From assembly GCA_963969395.1 (NCBI GenBank), contig OZ017805.1, forward strand, positions 3,162,001 to 3,226,000: a stretch of 64,000 nucleotides of DNA, in the 5' to 3' direction. A model generated the notes under the pieces. That model was not told where the DNA came from. It worked only from the letters and a program-made list of their open reading frames with translations, and searched no databases. A program made the position numbers and the translations under genes. This DNA comes from Pseudoscleropodium purum (Eukaryota > Streptophyta > Bryopsida > Hypnales > Brachytheciaceae). This document shows, piece after piece, positions 24,656 through 34,599 of this stretch (its first letter is position 1; every line of letters starts with the position of its first letter).

Positions 24656-25764
24656 AATGCAAGTAGTTAGGTAGGAATTTTATTCTAGAACGGGATTTCC
24701 AAGCATGGGTAGGGTTCCGAATTGTTTTAAGGGTTCTAGATTTGTAGGAATAGTTGGTCTATGAATGTTCTGGATATTCTGGGTTGTTCACTGGTTGGTT
24801 GCTTTGATTTCCGAGGTGCCTTTTTGGCTTTTTAGGCATTGGCTTTGGTTTTGGTTTTTAAAGGCAAGCAAGATTGTTGCCTTTTCATTCCATTCTAGAG
24901 ATTATTTTGTTGTATTCCATTCCCTTCTTTAATTTGAGTCACTTGGTGAATATTCTGGCTCCAACCGTGTATCCGGATTGTGTTGGTTTGTTGTTTGGAG
25001 TGTTGAGATGTGAGAAGGACGGGTGAGGAGGAATCCGAATTTTGGATAACTTGATCGGATTGAAGAAGTACTATTGTAATAGTGTTAAACTCATGATGAA
25101 GGAGTTGCGTGTGGTGCCTTCAAACTATCGAAACGATAATTCGGTTTTTAGTGAAGAATGGTGTGAATGCAGATCCAGAATTGGAAACAATCCTGTACGG
25201 AGATTAACGTCCGTTAGAGGAAACTCCCACTCATCGAAAGGTTTACCAACCTTAGGATCTGTCTTATACCTAGAAAGATTACCCCCCTTGTTAGTTCCGG
25301 GTGCCTGAGATCTGTCGTTGTAGTAAAGAGGAGGGAAAGCAGTCTTGAATGATCTGCATTCCAAATCAGCTATCCAAAATGTTGTGAGGATCTGGATCTA
25401 CCTTTTGCGCTACAACACCTTGAGTATTTGGGTGTTTATTGTTTATTTGTTTTTGTCTATTTAGTGAATAGACTTGAGTGGTGAAGTCCCTATCCCTCGG
25501 AAGATCAATAGCGGACCCTCTGATGGTAAAACAGAGGAGTTGAAAACCGGTTTGTTAAGGGACAAAACTAAAAACTAGGTGATACAAGATCTGATTTGGA
25601 ATCCGGATATTAGTGATTTTGGAAAAGAGAGTGAAAGAGAGTAGTCGGAAGAGGAGAAAGCGATCATCTAGATAGTGGAATTTAAGAAAGCATCTTGAAT
25701 TTCTTAGGATGATAATTCGTGTCGTCTTACCATATTTTACGTGTGTAAAGATACTTACGCCTAG

Positions 25765-26480
25765 ACTTTGTTTGTGATAGTGAATTACATATTTTTTTTT
25801 TTCTTTATTTTAGTTTAGTATAAGTACAGAATATTTTATATTGAGTATTGTAGAGTACATGGTATAGATTAGAGTATTACAGTTTGATTTCATATATTTG
25901 TATTGAGATTGTTTGTCCTATATTGTAGAAAGTGCTTGCTTGGTAAGTGCACTTATACATAGTTTTTAATATACATGTATATATACACACACATTATGAA
26001 ATTACTTCTATCTATATTTGAATAATTTTATTGTTTTTGAATTTATGAATGTTTTCAAGAAATGTCAAAGAATTTTAAAAAAAAAGTTGCAAAGACCACT
26101 TTTTTAATACATTAAGCACTTGTTACAGTTTTTGGAATAGGGCTGGTTGGTTGTTACGATTTTCCTACTATTCAAGCTCACTAAGCAAGACCAAATCATG
26201 TACATTTCAAAGTTGCTTAGATGAATTCAATGGAAATTGAGCTCGGACCAGCTAGATGAGATACATAGCCTTTTACAACCAACCCTTCAGCTCATGATTT
26301 GGTATTTGAAAAGGTGTACAATATACACTTATATAATAAATCTCTATTATTACTCTAAACACTACTTTGCAAAATGCAATGTGATTACTTGGACTCTGAT
26401 TTTAATAGAAATTATAACTTACAACTAAGGAATTGAGTTTCCTCCAACTTTTATCTATTCTACACAACTTCATGTTTTAG
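25765..26480. other. AT-rich spacer, no gene seen
   Basis: The stretch contains a poly(T) run near 25792, an AC/AT microsatellite-like piece at 25974-25994 (atgtatatatacacacaca) and no recognisable coding sequence. Confidence 0.5.
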
Positions 26481-26488
26481 AGGTACAA

Positions 26489-27510
26489 ATGAATAATATT
26501 ATTTTGGGAGGGACCAATACTCCCAAATTAATGAATTTGATGTCTTGGCAGCAATACTTTAGAGATATTGAGCGTATTGAGCAAGAGCAAGGGCCATACT
26601 CATTTGAGATTCGAGCAACTATTACGGAGATCATTAGTACTTTAATCTGTATAGATCAGGTGATAGTACCAAGACGTGTGAGTGTGAGTGTGATCAATGT
26701 GAGTGTGGTAGGGCATATAGCTCATACTATTTATTGTATTATATCTGTATAGATTTTCATATTTATATATAATTGGATTGGATTTGTGTGAATCTGGACT
26801 CCTTTAGGTTGTAGATGCCACCAAAACCTACCACTCCAAAATCTTATAGAATTCTATGATCAAAAACCATAGCAACAATGTCTAAACTAATTGAACCATC
26901 TACAATAGCAATTGAGGAAGAGGTTGAGGATCCTCAACCAATTCCTAATATGGCAATAAATCATGGAAATCATATTAGGCTACTAGTACCTCCCACATAT
27001 GAAAAACAACATGGCGGAGACTAGCGAGTCTATCTTAGATCCAATGATTGTTCTTAGGTGATTGTCCAATGTAATTTCTTTAGGCTTAAAGGAAATGCCT
27101 ATCCCTCATCATCTACCTTACTTCTTAGACTCATGAGATGAAGATCTTACAACATACATTGACAGATTGAGGAAATACTTATGTCTAGTCTGATAACAAA
27201 CCATAGCTATTATTTGATCTAGTTGCCTAACACATTGATAGGGGTCGCCTATTTATAATACTCAGCACATTATGCCAGATTTTTTACCAAGTGGAGACAA
27301 GTACAAGGAGCTTTTCTTTGATACTTTAGGCCAAAGATGGACAACAACAAGTGTTGATGGCCTTGAATAATCTATATAAAAGAACCATAGAAGACATTAC
27401 ATACAACCTAGGTGAGGCGATTCTAGATGGTACGAACGTGCTATGTAGAGAACTTGCTCAATGACAAAATGATCCATCATTATTTCATCCAAAGCATTTG
27501 TTGCATGTGC
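26489..27510 (+). pseudogene. Decayed coding remnant interrupted by copy C
   Basis: An 87-codon open piece (26489-26752) begins MNNIILGGTNTPKLM. A second start at 26817 reads MPPKPTTPKSYRIL, stops, and continues with an acidic stretch (AIEEEVEDPQPIPN). From about 27010 another frame reads LKEMPIPHHLPYFLDS and DEDLTTYIDRLRKYL with a stop between. The acidic linker followed by a DEDLTTYIDRL-like segment is vaguely reminiscent of retroelement gag leaders, but I cannot name the family. The sequence is cut at 27514 by family X copy C. Confidence 0.35.
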
Positions 27511-27517
27511 AATCTAG

Positions 27518-27535
27518 GCGTAAATATCTTTACAC
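27518..27535 (-). other. Family X terminal hairpin (copy C)
   Basis: GTGTAAA-GATA-TTTACGC directly before CTAG. The equivalents are 13224-13241 (perfect 7-bp stem GTGTAAA/TTTACAC) and 25743-25760. In B and C the stem pairs if the ancestral first word was GCGTAAA, so C-to-T decay explains the mismatches. Confidence 0.65.
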
Positions 27536-28632
27536 ACAAAAATGTAGTAAGATGACACAAATTATCGTCCCAAGATATTCCAAATGCCTCTCCAAACTCT
27601 AGTGTCCGGATGATCGTTTTCTCCTCTTCCAACTACTCTCTTTCACTCTCTTTTCCAGAATTACTACTTTCTGGATTCCAAATCGGATCCGATATCATTT
27701 GTTTTTCCGATTTCATCCTTTAATAAACTAGTTTTCAACTCCTTTGTTTTTCCATCAAAGGGTCCGCTATTGATCTTTTGAGGGATAGGGTCTTCACCAC
27801 TTAAGTCTATTCACTACACAGACAAAAACAAACAAACAACAAACATCCAAGTACTCAAGGTGTTTTAGTGCAGAAGGTAGATCCAAATCCTCATAACATT
27901 CTGGATGGCCGATCTAGAATGTAGGTTACTTAGGACTACGTTCCCTCCTCCTTACTACAACAACAGATCTTAGGCACCCGGAACTAACAAGGGGGGTAAT
28001 CTTTCTAGGTATAAGACGGATCCCAAGGTTGGCAGACCTTCCAGTGAGTGAGAGTTTCCTTTGACGGACGCTAATCTCTGCACAAAATTGTTTCCAATTC
28101 TAGATCTGCATTCACACCACTCTTCACTAAAAACTGGATTACTGTTCTAGTAGTTCAAAAGCACTATGCGCAACTCCTTCATCATGAGTCTAACATTATT
28201 ACAATAGTACTTCCTCAATCCGATCAAGTTATCCAAAATCCGGATTCTTCCTCACCCATCTTTCTCACATCTCAATACTCCAAACAACAAACCAACACAA
28301 TCCGGATACACGGTTGGAGCTAGAATGTTCACCAAGTGACTCAAATTAAACAAGGGAATGGAATACAACAAAATAACTGCTAGGATGGAATGAGAGGGCA
28401 ACAAACTTACCCGCCCTTAAAAACCAAAACTAAAGCCAAAGTCAATGCCTAAAAAGCCAAAAAGGCACCCCGAAAATCAAGGCAACCAACTAGTGAACAA
28501 CCCGGGATATCCGGATTGTTCACAACCCATTTGCCTCTATAAATTCAGAACCCCTAAAACAATTTGGAACCTGGATCCATGTTTAGAATTCCCGTTCCGA
28601 AATAAAAATCCTATCTAACTACCTATACTCTA

Positions 28633-30591
28633 TCAACCCCGCCGTGCCTTCTTTGAACTGCTCCCACTTTGACTATCTAGAGTCTTCACCAATGTATTCT
28701 TTGTTGATGACCGAGTTTGAGGCTTCCATGAAACCTTAGGAGGTGAATCTTCCGATTCCATCTCTTCTTCAAATCCGGACTTCAACACCTCCTCTTCCGA
28801 CTCTTTAATCTCTTGAATCTCCGGATCCTTGGCTTGCGGTAATTCACTCAATTCAATCTCAACACGATCCCGTTTTGGTGTCAACTATTGTATACGGGAG
28901 AAATCTTGTGGATGAGACTAAGCCAAATTTGTCATTACTCCAAACCGTGCATTGAGGTTGCCACAAACCAACAATCCGGGTACCATGAACTTTCCGACCA
29001 TAACTTTCCTAAGTGGTGGGAGACTCTGAACAAAAAGTCTTTGCTTTGCTAGAACAAACTTCTCACTTGCCCCTTTCTCCAATTCAAGTACCACTAGTCT
29101 TGATGGAGTCTATACTTGGCTATCTAATGGTCCCGCAATTAGAGTGAGGATAGACTTCAATCCCTCTGATTGTGGTTGAATTGAACCACCAAAAGCCTAC
29201 CGGATCAAAGTCTGTCAAACCAAAGTATCCTAGAATATGCTCCTGGGGACTTCCGGAAACCCTTCTAAGTCGATGGTCCATTTTGGATCTAAGTATCCTA
29301 GCAACTTCCACATGTCCTTCAAAACAATCCCCATTCGGGCTTTGAAGTCAACCAAGATCTTTACTATACTTGATCTAGTCATGTGTCCTTCCTTTTCCAA
29401 CTAGGCGGTGTAGAGGTTAGCTCGAATCACCGTATGTTCTCAAACCATGACGAGTTCCTTAAGGTCGTGGACAAGTCAGAGAGCCTCCATCTCCTTCCGT
29501 CTCGCCGCATTCAACTCTTCTTTCGTCCACTCCAATTGGGATTTGAAGCTATCTTTTTCTTCCTCCAATTTTTGGATTTCTTTGTCTTTTTGTCAGAACT
29601 CTTCCGAATTCGGATATTTCCAGATCTCCTCCAAAATTTGGTCCAACTCTACCTTGAGCTTGCTTGCAATAAAGAGCATGTGATCCTCCAGGTCACCATA
29701 CATCTGTTTGGCCTATTGCATCCACTGGATTTCGGCTTCGAAGAACTCCAGCTCTTGGGGATATTTTGGATCTGGAATCAATTCCTCCTGTTCTGGTGTT
29801 GGCGCCTTCCCTCATGCCGTTGAATCTGCAGACTTCCTTCATTTTCAGTCCACTGCTTCTTTTTCTTCCAGTTGCTCTTCTTCTTTAGATTTCTTCTCTT
29901 CTTTCTCCAACTCATTTGTGAGGTCGTATTTCAGGATCTCGACTCCAAAGTTGTACTCAATAGTCTCCTCGGCACTCAAGACCTCCTTGTGATAATAAAG
30001 GTGAAATAGATACGATGTGATAGTGCTTTGCTTTACTCGGCCCATGTGCTCTACTAGTTTGCCCACTATTCCTTGAATCACCCTCCCCTAATGGACAATT
30101 CAATCCTCGAAAGCTCCGAAACTGGTATTGGCCACTGTGACTATAATGCAAATAGGCTTTTCCGAATATAATATCAGAATTAGAAAATTCAGTACCTATC
30201 TATGCCTCTCATACTTATAGTCACTATTGGCAAAATCCTCTTTTGAGTGGGCCTGACTCTAGAACTTTCCGGCAACGTACTTGTCCGCTCTTTTGGCTAG
30301 TCCGAGCCCATTTTTTTTAAACGAATAGACATATGCCCAGATGTCTTCTATCCAAGCATTGGGTCGACCTCTCACTATCAACTCTTACTAATTTGAAACT
30401 CCGTAAATGAGTTTCTAAATCATATCCTCGTTCTTTATGCTCCACGGCTTATCTAACAATCCAACACATCCGATACACATGAGGTCCTCTTCTAACTACG
30501 CTCGGTGAGCTGGATCGGAAGGGATAACCGGACAAACCATCCAGAATACAACTCCAAACTTTCGTGCAATCGGATCGATAGCCGCCGCCAT
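28633..30591 (-). pseudogene. Family X protein, copy C: full 652-codon frame with stops
   Basis: From ATG (30591-30589, MAAAIDPIARKFGVV) to the stop at 28633 the reading stays in one frame (1959 bases), broken only by about twenty stop codons. Order: N-terminal W-rich part; NTSFGAFED and TSYLFHLYYHKEVLSAEET (residues about 155-190); E/K-rich linker (about 215-250); a block PQELEFFEAEIQWMQ; coiled coil SFKSQLEWTKEELNAARRKE (about 365-385). Next come LLGYLDPKWTIDLEGFPEVP (about 435), a variable region, then acidic SGFEEEMESEDSPP and basic KKARRG at the end. No signal peptide, zinc knuckle, protease, RT or integrase motif is seen. Most stops are TAG or TGA where copies A or B show Trp, Gln or Arg. 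Family unknown; it may be a non-autonomous element's own protein or a captured gene. Confidence 0.75.
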
Positions 30592-31465
30592 GAATCATCA
30601 ACAATTGATAACCTAATTCGGTATCGTCTTCTTCCTATCTTGGTCACTAGCTCACCACTCTTTCTCTCTACTATACGTTCACAAAGTTCAGCAGGTAGAA
30701 AGGAGGAGAAAGAGAAGTGGCAGTGGGTTTAAATACCTGACGCATAGTCGACAGTTCCTAGTGGAGAACGGGTAGAAGACTGTTCTCTTAACAATCTCCT
30801 AGTTCCTTAGACCGGAAGTCTAGAATGTAGGTTTTAGGAATCCAATACTTTTCCAGATCCTGGATCCATATTGGATTTGTTTTTGTAATGTTACTAATGG
30901 TTTTAGTAATTCGGAAAATGACTATTTCTATTATAGTCGTAGTGTAGCGGAAATCTCTAGGAGTTATGAAAAAAAATGAAATTTGCAAGTCTATCTAACT
31001 TTATTCTAGACTAATTTATCCGTTTTGAGTTTTCATGCTCCCACAATATATATATAATGTTCAAAATTCATTTTTGAATGCAATATTTTACAATTTTTCC
31101 AAAATAATTGTTAGATAGGGTTACATTTATTTGGTACAAGAATGTCATGCTATCATTGTTTGGATTCTTATGATTCAATTCCATATGAAAGCTTTGACAA
31201 TTTTGTTTTTTTCTTCAATCTTGAACCCACCTTGAAGGCTATATTTACAAAAAATTTAATGAATGAGAAGTAAATACTTATTTTCGTAAAAAATTTGGGT
31301 GCATTTTGAATTCAACTACTTAACATGAATAAGTATGAAATTAAAATAATAGGACTGCCTAAATGATGCAGATGGGGAATCCATCCGCCTCAATCGGACC
31401 ATCAAATCTAATGGATGGTCAGTCGTCTATCCAATCAAACAGTCTTGATGAGGCCACCTACCTCA

Positions 31466-31473
31466 TATAAAAG
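31466..31473 (+). promoter_or_regulatory. TATA box upstream of kinase-like pseudogene
   Basis: TATAAAAG lies 163 bp upstream of the ATG at 31636. It is followed about 30 bp downstream by a pyrimidine-rich stretch (cttttgtcttctcttttgc). Position and sequence fit a plant core promoter retained with the pseudogene. Confidence 0.5.
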
Positions 31474-31635
31474 GGTAGACGGGCCGTCCACTTGGCACTT
31501 TTGTCTTCTCTTTTGCTTCATTGCTTGCAAGAGAGTGGAGAGCTTGGTAGTTCGCCCCACCATTGGCTCCTCTCTTTGGGAAGGTAAAGGCGCATTATTT
31601 GGGGGAATTCTTCATTCTTTTTTACAGGAATTACG

Positions 31636-33121
31636 ATGTTTAGTAAGATGCTGAGGACAAAAAAGGCTGTGAAGGGAACAATAATAGTGTACCCTATTAA
31701 ATTTTCTATAGATAATCCCTCTGAGAGTTGTAAAAATTTCTTGATAAAATGCATTGTTGCGTTTTATGAGACAAAGACTACAATGTCCCTTGATACTAAA
31801 TATATTCAATATAGAGAGGAGTGCATTGAAAATTCAAAGGGGATATGGAGGATAGGATATTGTAGGCCTTAAATGTGCTGGAGTGGTATTATAAAACAGA
31901 GAAGGAGAATTTTCTAACTTAGTTGGACAAACTATTCCATGATTCACTATGGAATGCTTAAGTAATCCTAGAAAAATTTGGGAAGGTGCATTGTGCAAAT
32001 GATGAGGTATTTGAGCATGTCAATATGAGAGCAGACATGTTTATAATCGGGTATAAATCATTTGCTAACAAATGGAATAGAAAGGGGTTAGTAGGTTGGT
32101 GGAAGAGTGTAAATGGGGTTGCACAAATGGAAAAGACATGTTGCCATCTAATAGCGCTTCCGGAAACAACAAGGGTGATTCTTCAAGATAATAAAATCAT
32201 GAGGGGTGGCTATACAACCATTCGGAGGGTTCAAATTGAAGGATGTATTGAGATTCATTCATTTTGGGAATTTCTAGCAAAGACATCTCTTCCAGAAGGT
32301 CAATGACTTGAACTTGCGAAGGTGGAACACAATACCAAGTCAATGGCTGTGTGGATTCTGCACAATGGAGTGAAACACCTTTTTGTAGTCTACGCGACGA
32401 AGAATGAAGGTATACGTTTTGGTGGAATGGCGGTATATTGCGTGAATTGTTGAGAATGGATAATGATTATCCAAACAACATATACGTTCGAGTGGTATAT
32501 GACTCCAAGATTACAAGTGAAGAAACTTTTTGTTGTTTACTATCTCAAGTGTTGGAGAGTGAATGGCTCAAAGCTTACTTGGGCATTGCTACATATAATG
32601 AATGTAGTGCACAATGCTAGACATCTTTACAACGACATTTCTCTGGATAACATCATGTTTCATTTTCTCGAAGATGATTCATAGGTTTACATTGGGGTTT
32701 GTGATTGGGAGATGACTACAGTTAGTAACGCCTCTATGAAGTTGTATACACTCACATTTACAAATGATCAGGACAAAGCTTTGAGGAGGAGGAGGTGGAT
32801 GGATCCGAAGATTATATATGTGCATAGAGAAGATGCAAATGTGGAGAATGTATCCACCCTTTCTAAGGTATCCAAGGAATTTGCCATTGGTCAATTAACC
32901 TAGAAGATCAATAGGAAATGCATATTAGAGGCTTACCACAATTTTCAAGGTAGTGGAAGTGGTTCACATGTGCGATACAACCATACAGACTTGAGATGAG
33001 TGTTTCAACGATATTTGAAATAACTTTGCGTAAATGGTTCTGATGGTCATAGTAGTTCAACGCAAGTAATTTCGCGGTTTACTTCTTTGTTCAATTGGCC
33101 TATACCGGATGAGCACTTTTG
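31636..33121 (+). pseudogene. Degenerate protein-kinase-like gene
   Basis: The relic begins MFSKMLRTKKAVKG and shifts frame near 31860. It then stays mainly in one frame to WPIPDEHF near 33121, with stops at 31948, 32304, 32682 and beyond and a local frameshift at about 32430-32540. Kinase-like motifs: a glycine-loop-like GGYTTIRRVQIEG (32207); a catalytic-loop-like YNDISLDNIMFHF (32629-32667), in which Asp and Asn of the HRDxxxxN pattern are kept but His-Arg is Tyr-Asn; and VCDWEM (32700) in the DFG position, with Gly changed to Glu. The TATA box and leader lie upstream. It looks like an intronless copy of an unusual plant HND/DWG-type kinase. It cannot encode an active enzyme here. Subfamily not identified. 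Confidence 0.65.
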
Positions 33122-34120
33122 CTAGTCATATTGAACTTTTACAATATTATATATAAGTATAAGAATATGTAGTATCTATAGAGGCAAAAACTCATAGTAT
33201 TGTATGTGCGGATTATATAATTGCATAGTATAGATGGACTTATGTACACTAGTTTTAATACCAATGAATGTCCATATAATTCTAATTCGATGTGCATTTG
33301 TAATTGGTGAGCATATTTTAATTGATAATAATTAAACTATTTTAGAGCACTCTGAAGAATCAATATTATTTGTCATTCTATACTTGGATGAAAGTCTCAA
33401 AATCTTGAGATTATAAGAATGCACTTCTTTCAATTGATGGTTGTTGAATTCACAAGTTCTTATTTTAAATTATGTAGTTTGGCATATGTGGTCAAAGATG
33501 TTGAATAATGAATACAGGAATGTGAATAGAAATATGGAAAATATAAAATGTTTAGTAAATTTTATGATTGATATGAAAATGGAAAAGGACTAAAAGACTA
33601 AAGTAGACATCATATATGTCCAATTGTGAATTAAAGGTTTAGCATGGAATGAATTGGAGGCATGTTATGTTTGATAGCTATAAAGTGATTGCCAATAGCG
33701 TTATATATAAAAGCCCCTAAAAGATTAAATCTGCTTTGCTCCTAGCCTCTCATTGTCATTTTGTTGGAGGGGTGAATTCATTGAATTGGTCCCTTTGCTT
33801 CACTTTTGTCCACCTCAAGTCATTCCATTAATTTTTGTTTTGTTTTTTTAAAGTGGAAGAAACATTGCATAATTGCATTAAAAAGAAACAAAGGAACAAA
33901 TGAGTCAAGCCAATATTGTAAAGTCATTTCGATAAAATGAATGAATTCAAAGGTAAAAAACAATTGAAATATAAGTAAAAGCCATCTATTTTACAATTTG
34001 ACTATTTGGATATTTGTTGCTTGAAAATTTTATATTCTACATGTATCCTAAGTTCTAAATAATCGTTGAAAAAAAAAATCAACAACCTTCCCCCGTCCCA
34101 TCCAAATGACCTAATGACCC
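33122..34120. other. Spacer with a second promoter-like motif
   Basis: No coding frame is convincing. TATATATAAAAG at 33702-33713 is followed by a CT-rich stretch ('ctgctttgctcctagcctctc') but by no gene; it may be a promoter relic of an LTR or of another copy of the kinase-like unit. Confidence 0.35.
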
Positions 34121-34129
34121 AACAACCAA

Positions 34130-34500
34130 CTAGGGAAGATTGACCTCCTATTGCCTCAGAATTTACCCTTAGAGAAACACTAAAATTCTTTACTTGTGTC
34201 TTATTATTTTTTTTCAAAATTTTGAATTCACATTTGAGATCAGAGGCCCAAAATTAGCTAGGAAATTAGAAGAGGTGATAAAATACAAAATGTATACGAC
34301 AAAACATAGAGTTGGGGAAGACTGACCCATCTATTGCCTCATGTTTTATCCTTTAGAATAACATTGGAATTTCTTATTTTCCACATATGAAAACATTTGC
34401 AAATTATGAATTCATATTTACAATCATTAGCCCCAAATTAGCTAGGAATTCTAAAGAAATACAAAATTTAATCGACACAAAATAAGGGGCAATTTTTACA
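34130..34500. repeat. Two-copy tandem duplication, about 185-bp unit
   Basis: 'ggaagattgacctcctattgcctca' (34133) recurs as 'ggaagactgacccatctattgcctca' (34315). 'gcccaaaattagctaggaaatt' (34247) recurs as 'gccccaaattagctaggaatt' (34431). The order between is the same. A third, shorter echo, 'ggggcaatagagggatcaatcctccctgg' and 'ggggcaattagggggccaatcttcc', follows at 34513 and 34583. Confidence 0.65.
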
Positions 34501-34599
34501 TTTATCCTTGAATGGGGCAATAGAGGGATCAATCCTCCCTGGCCAAAAATTAGGAGGCAATTTCTTCATTTATCCTAATTTGGGGCAATTAGGGGGCCA

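Larger units (their letters stand above)
22212..25764 (+). mobile_element. Family X repeat, copy B (about 3.55 kb)
   Basis: The segment starts TGTAGGAGCACG and ends with hairpin GTGTAAA-GATA-CTTACGC (25743-25760) plus CTAG. It lies directly downstream of the DUF7869-type relic. The 6-mer GATAGT occurs just outside each edge (22201-22206 and 25776-25781) and could be a target-site duplication, but this would place the edges a few bases further out than in copies A and C. The internal order equals that of A and C. Copy B is closest to copy C. Confidence 0.8.
27514..31045 (-). mobile_element. Family X repeat, copy C (about 3.53 kb, inverted)
   Basis: Read on the minus strand it starts TGTGGGAGCATG (31045) and ends with GTGTAAA-GATA-TTTACGC (27535-27518) plus CTAG (27517-27514). 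On the plus strand CAAT occurs just beyond the CTAG edge ('gcaat') and again near the other edge ('caatat'); this may be a 4-bp duplication or chance. It is the inverted, tail-to-tail partner of copy B with 1.75 kb between them. Confidence 0.8.

Noticed and set aside
29383..29992. Open frames of up to 146 codons on the plus strand
   Set aside because: They are the antisense of the family X coding sequence of copy C, whose minus-strand reading matches copies A and B.
10356..30591. Reassigned TAG codon (Trp or Gln)
   Set aside because: TAG also alternates with TAA and TGA at the same sites, and frameshifts are present, so simple decay explains it better.
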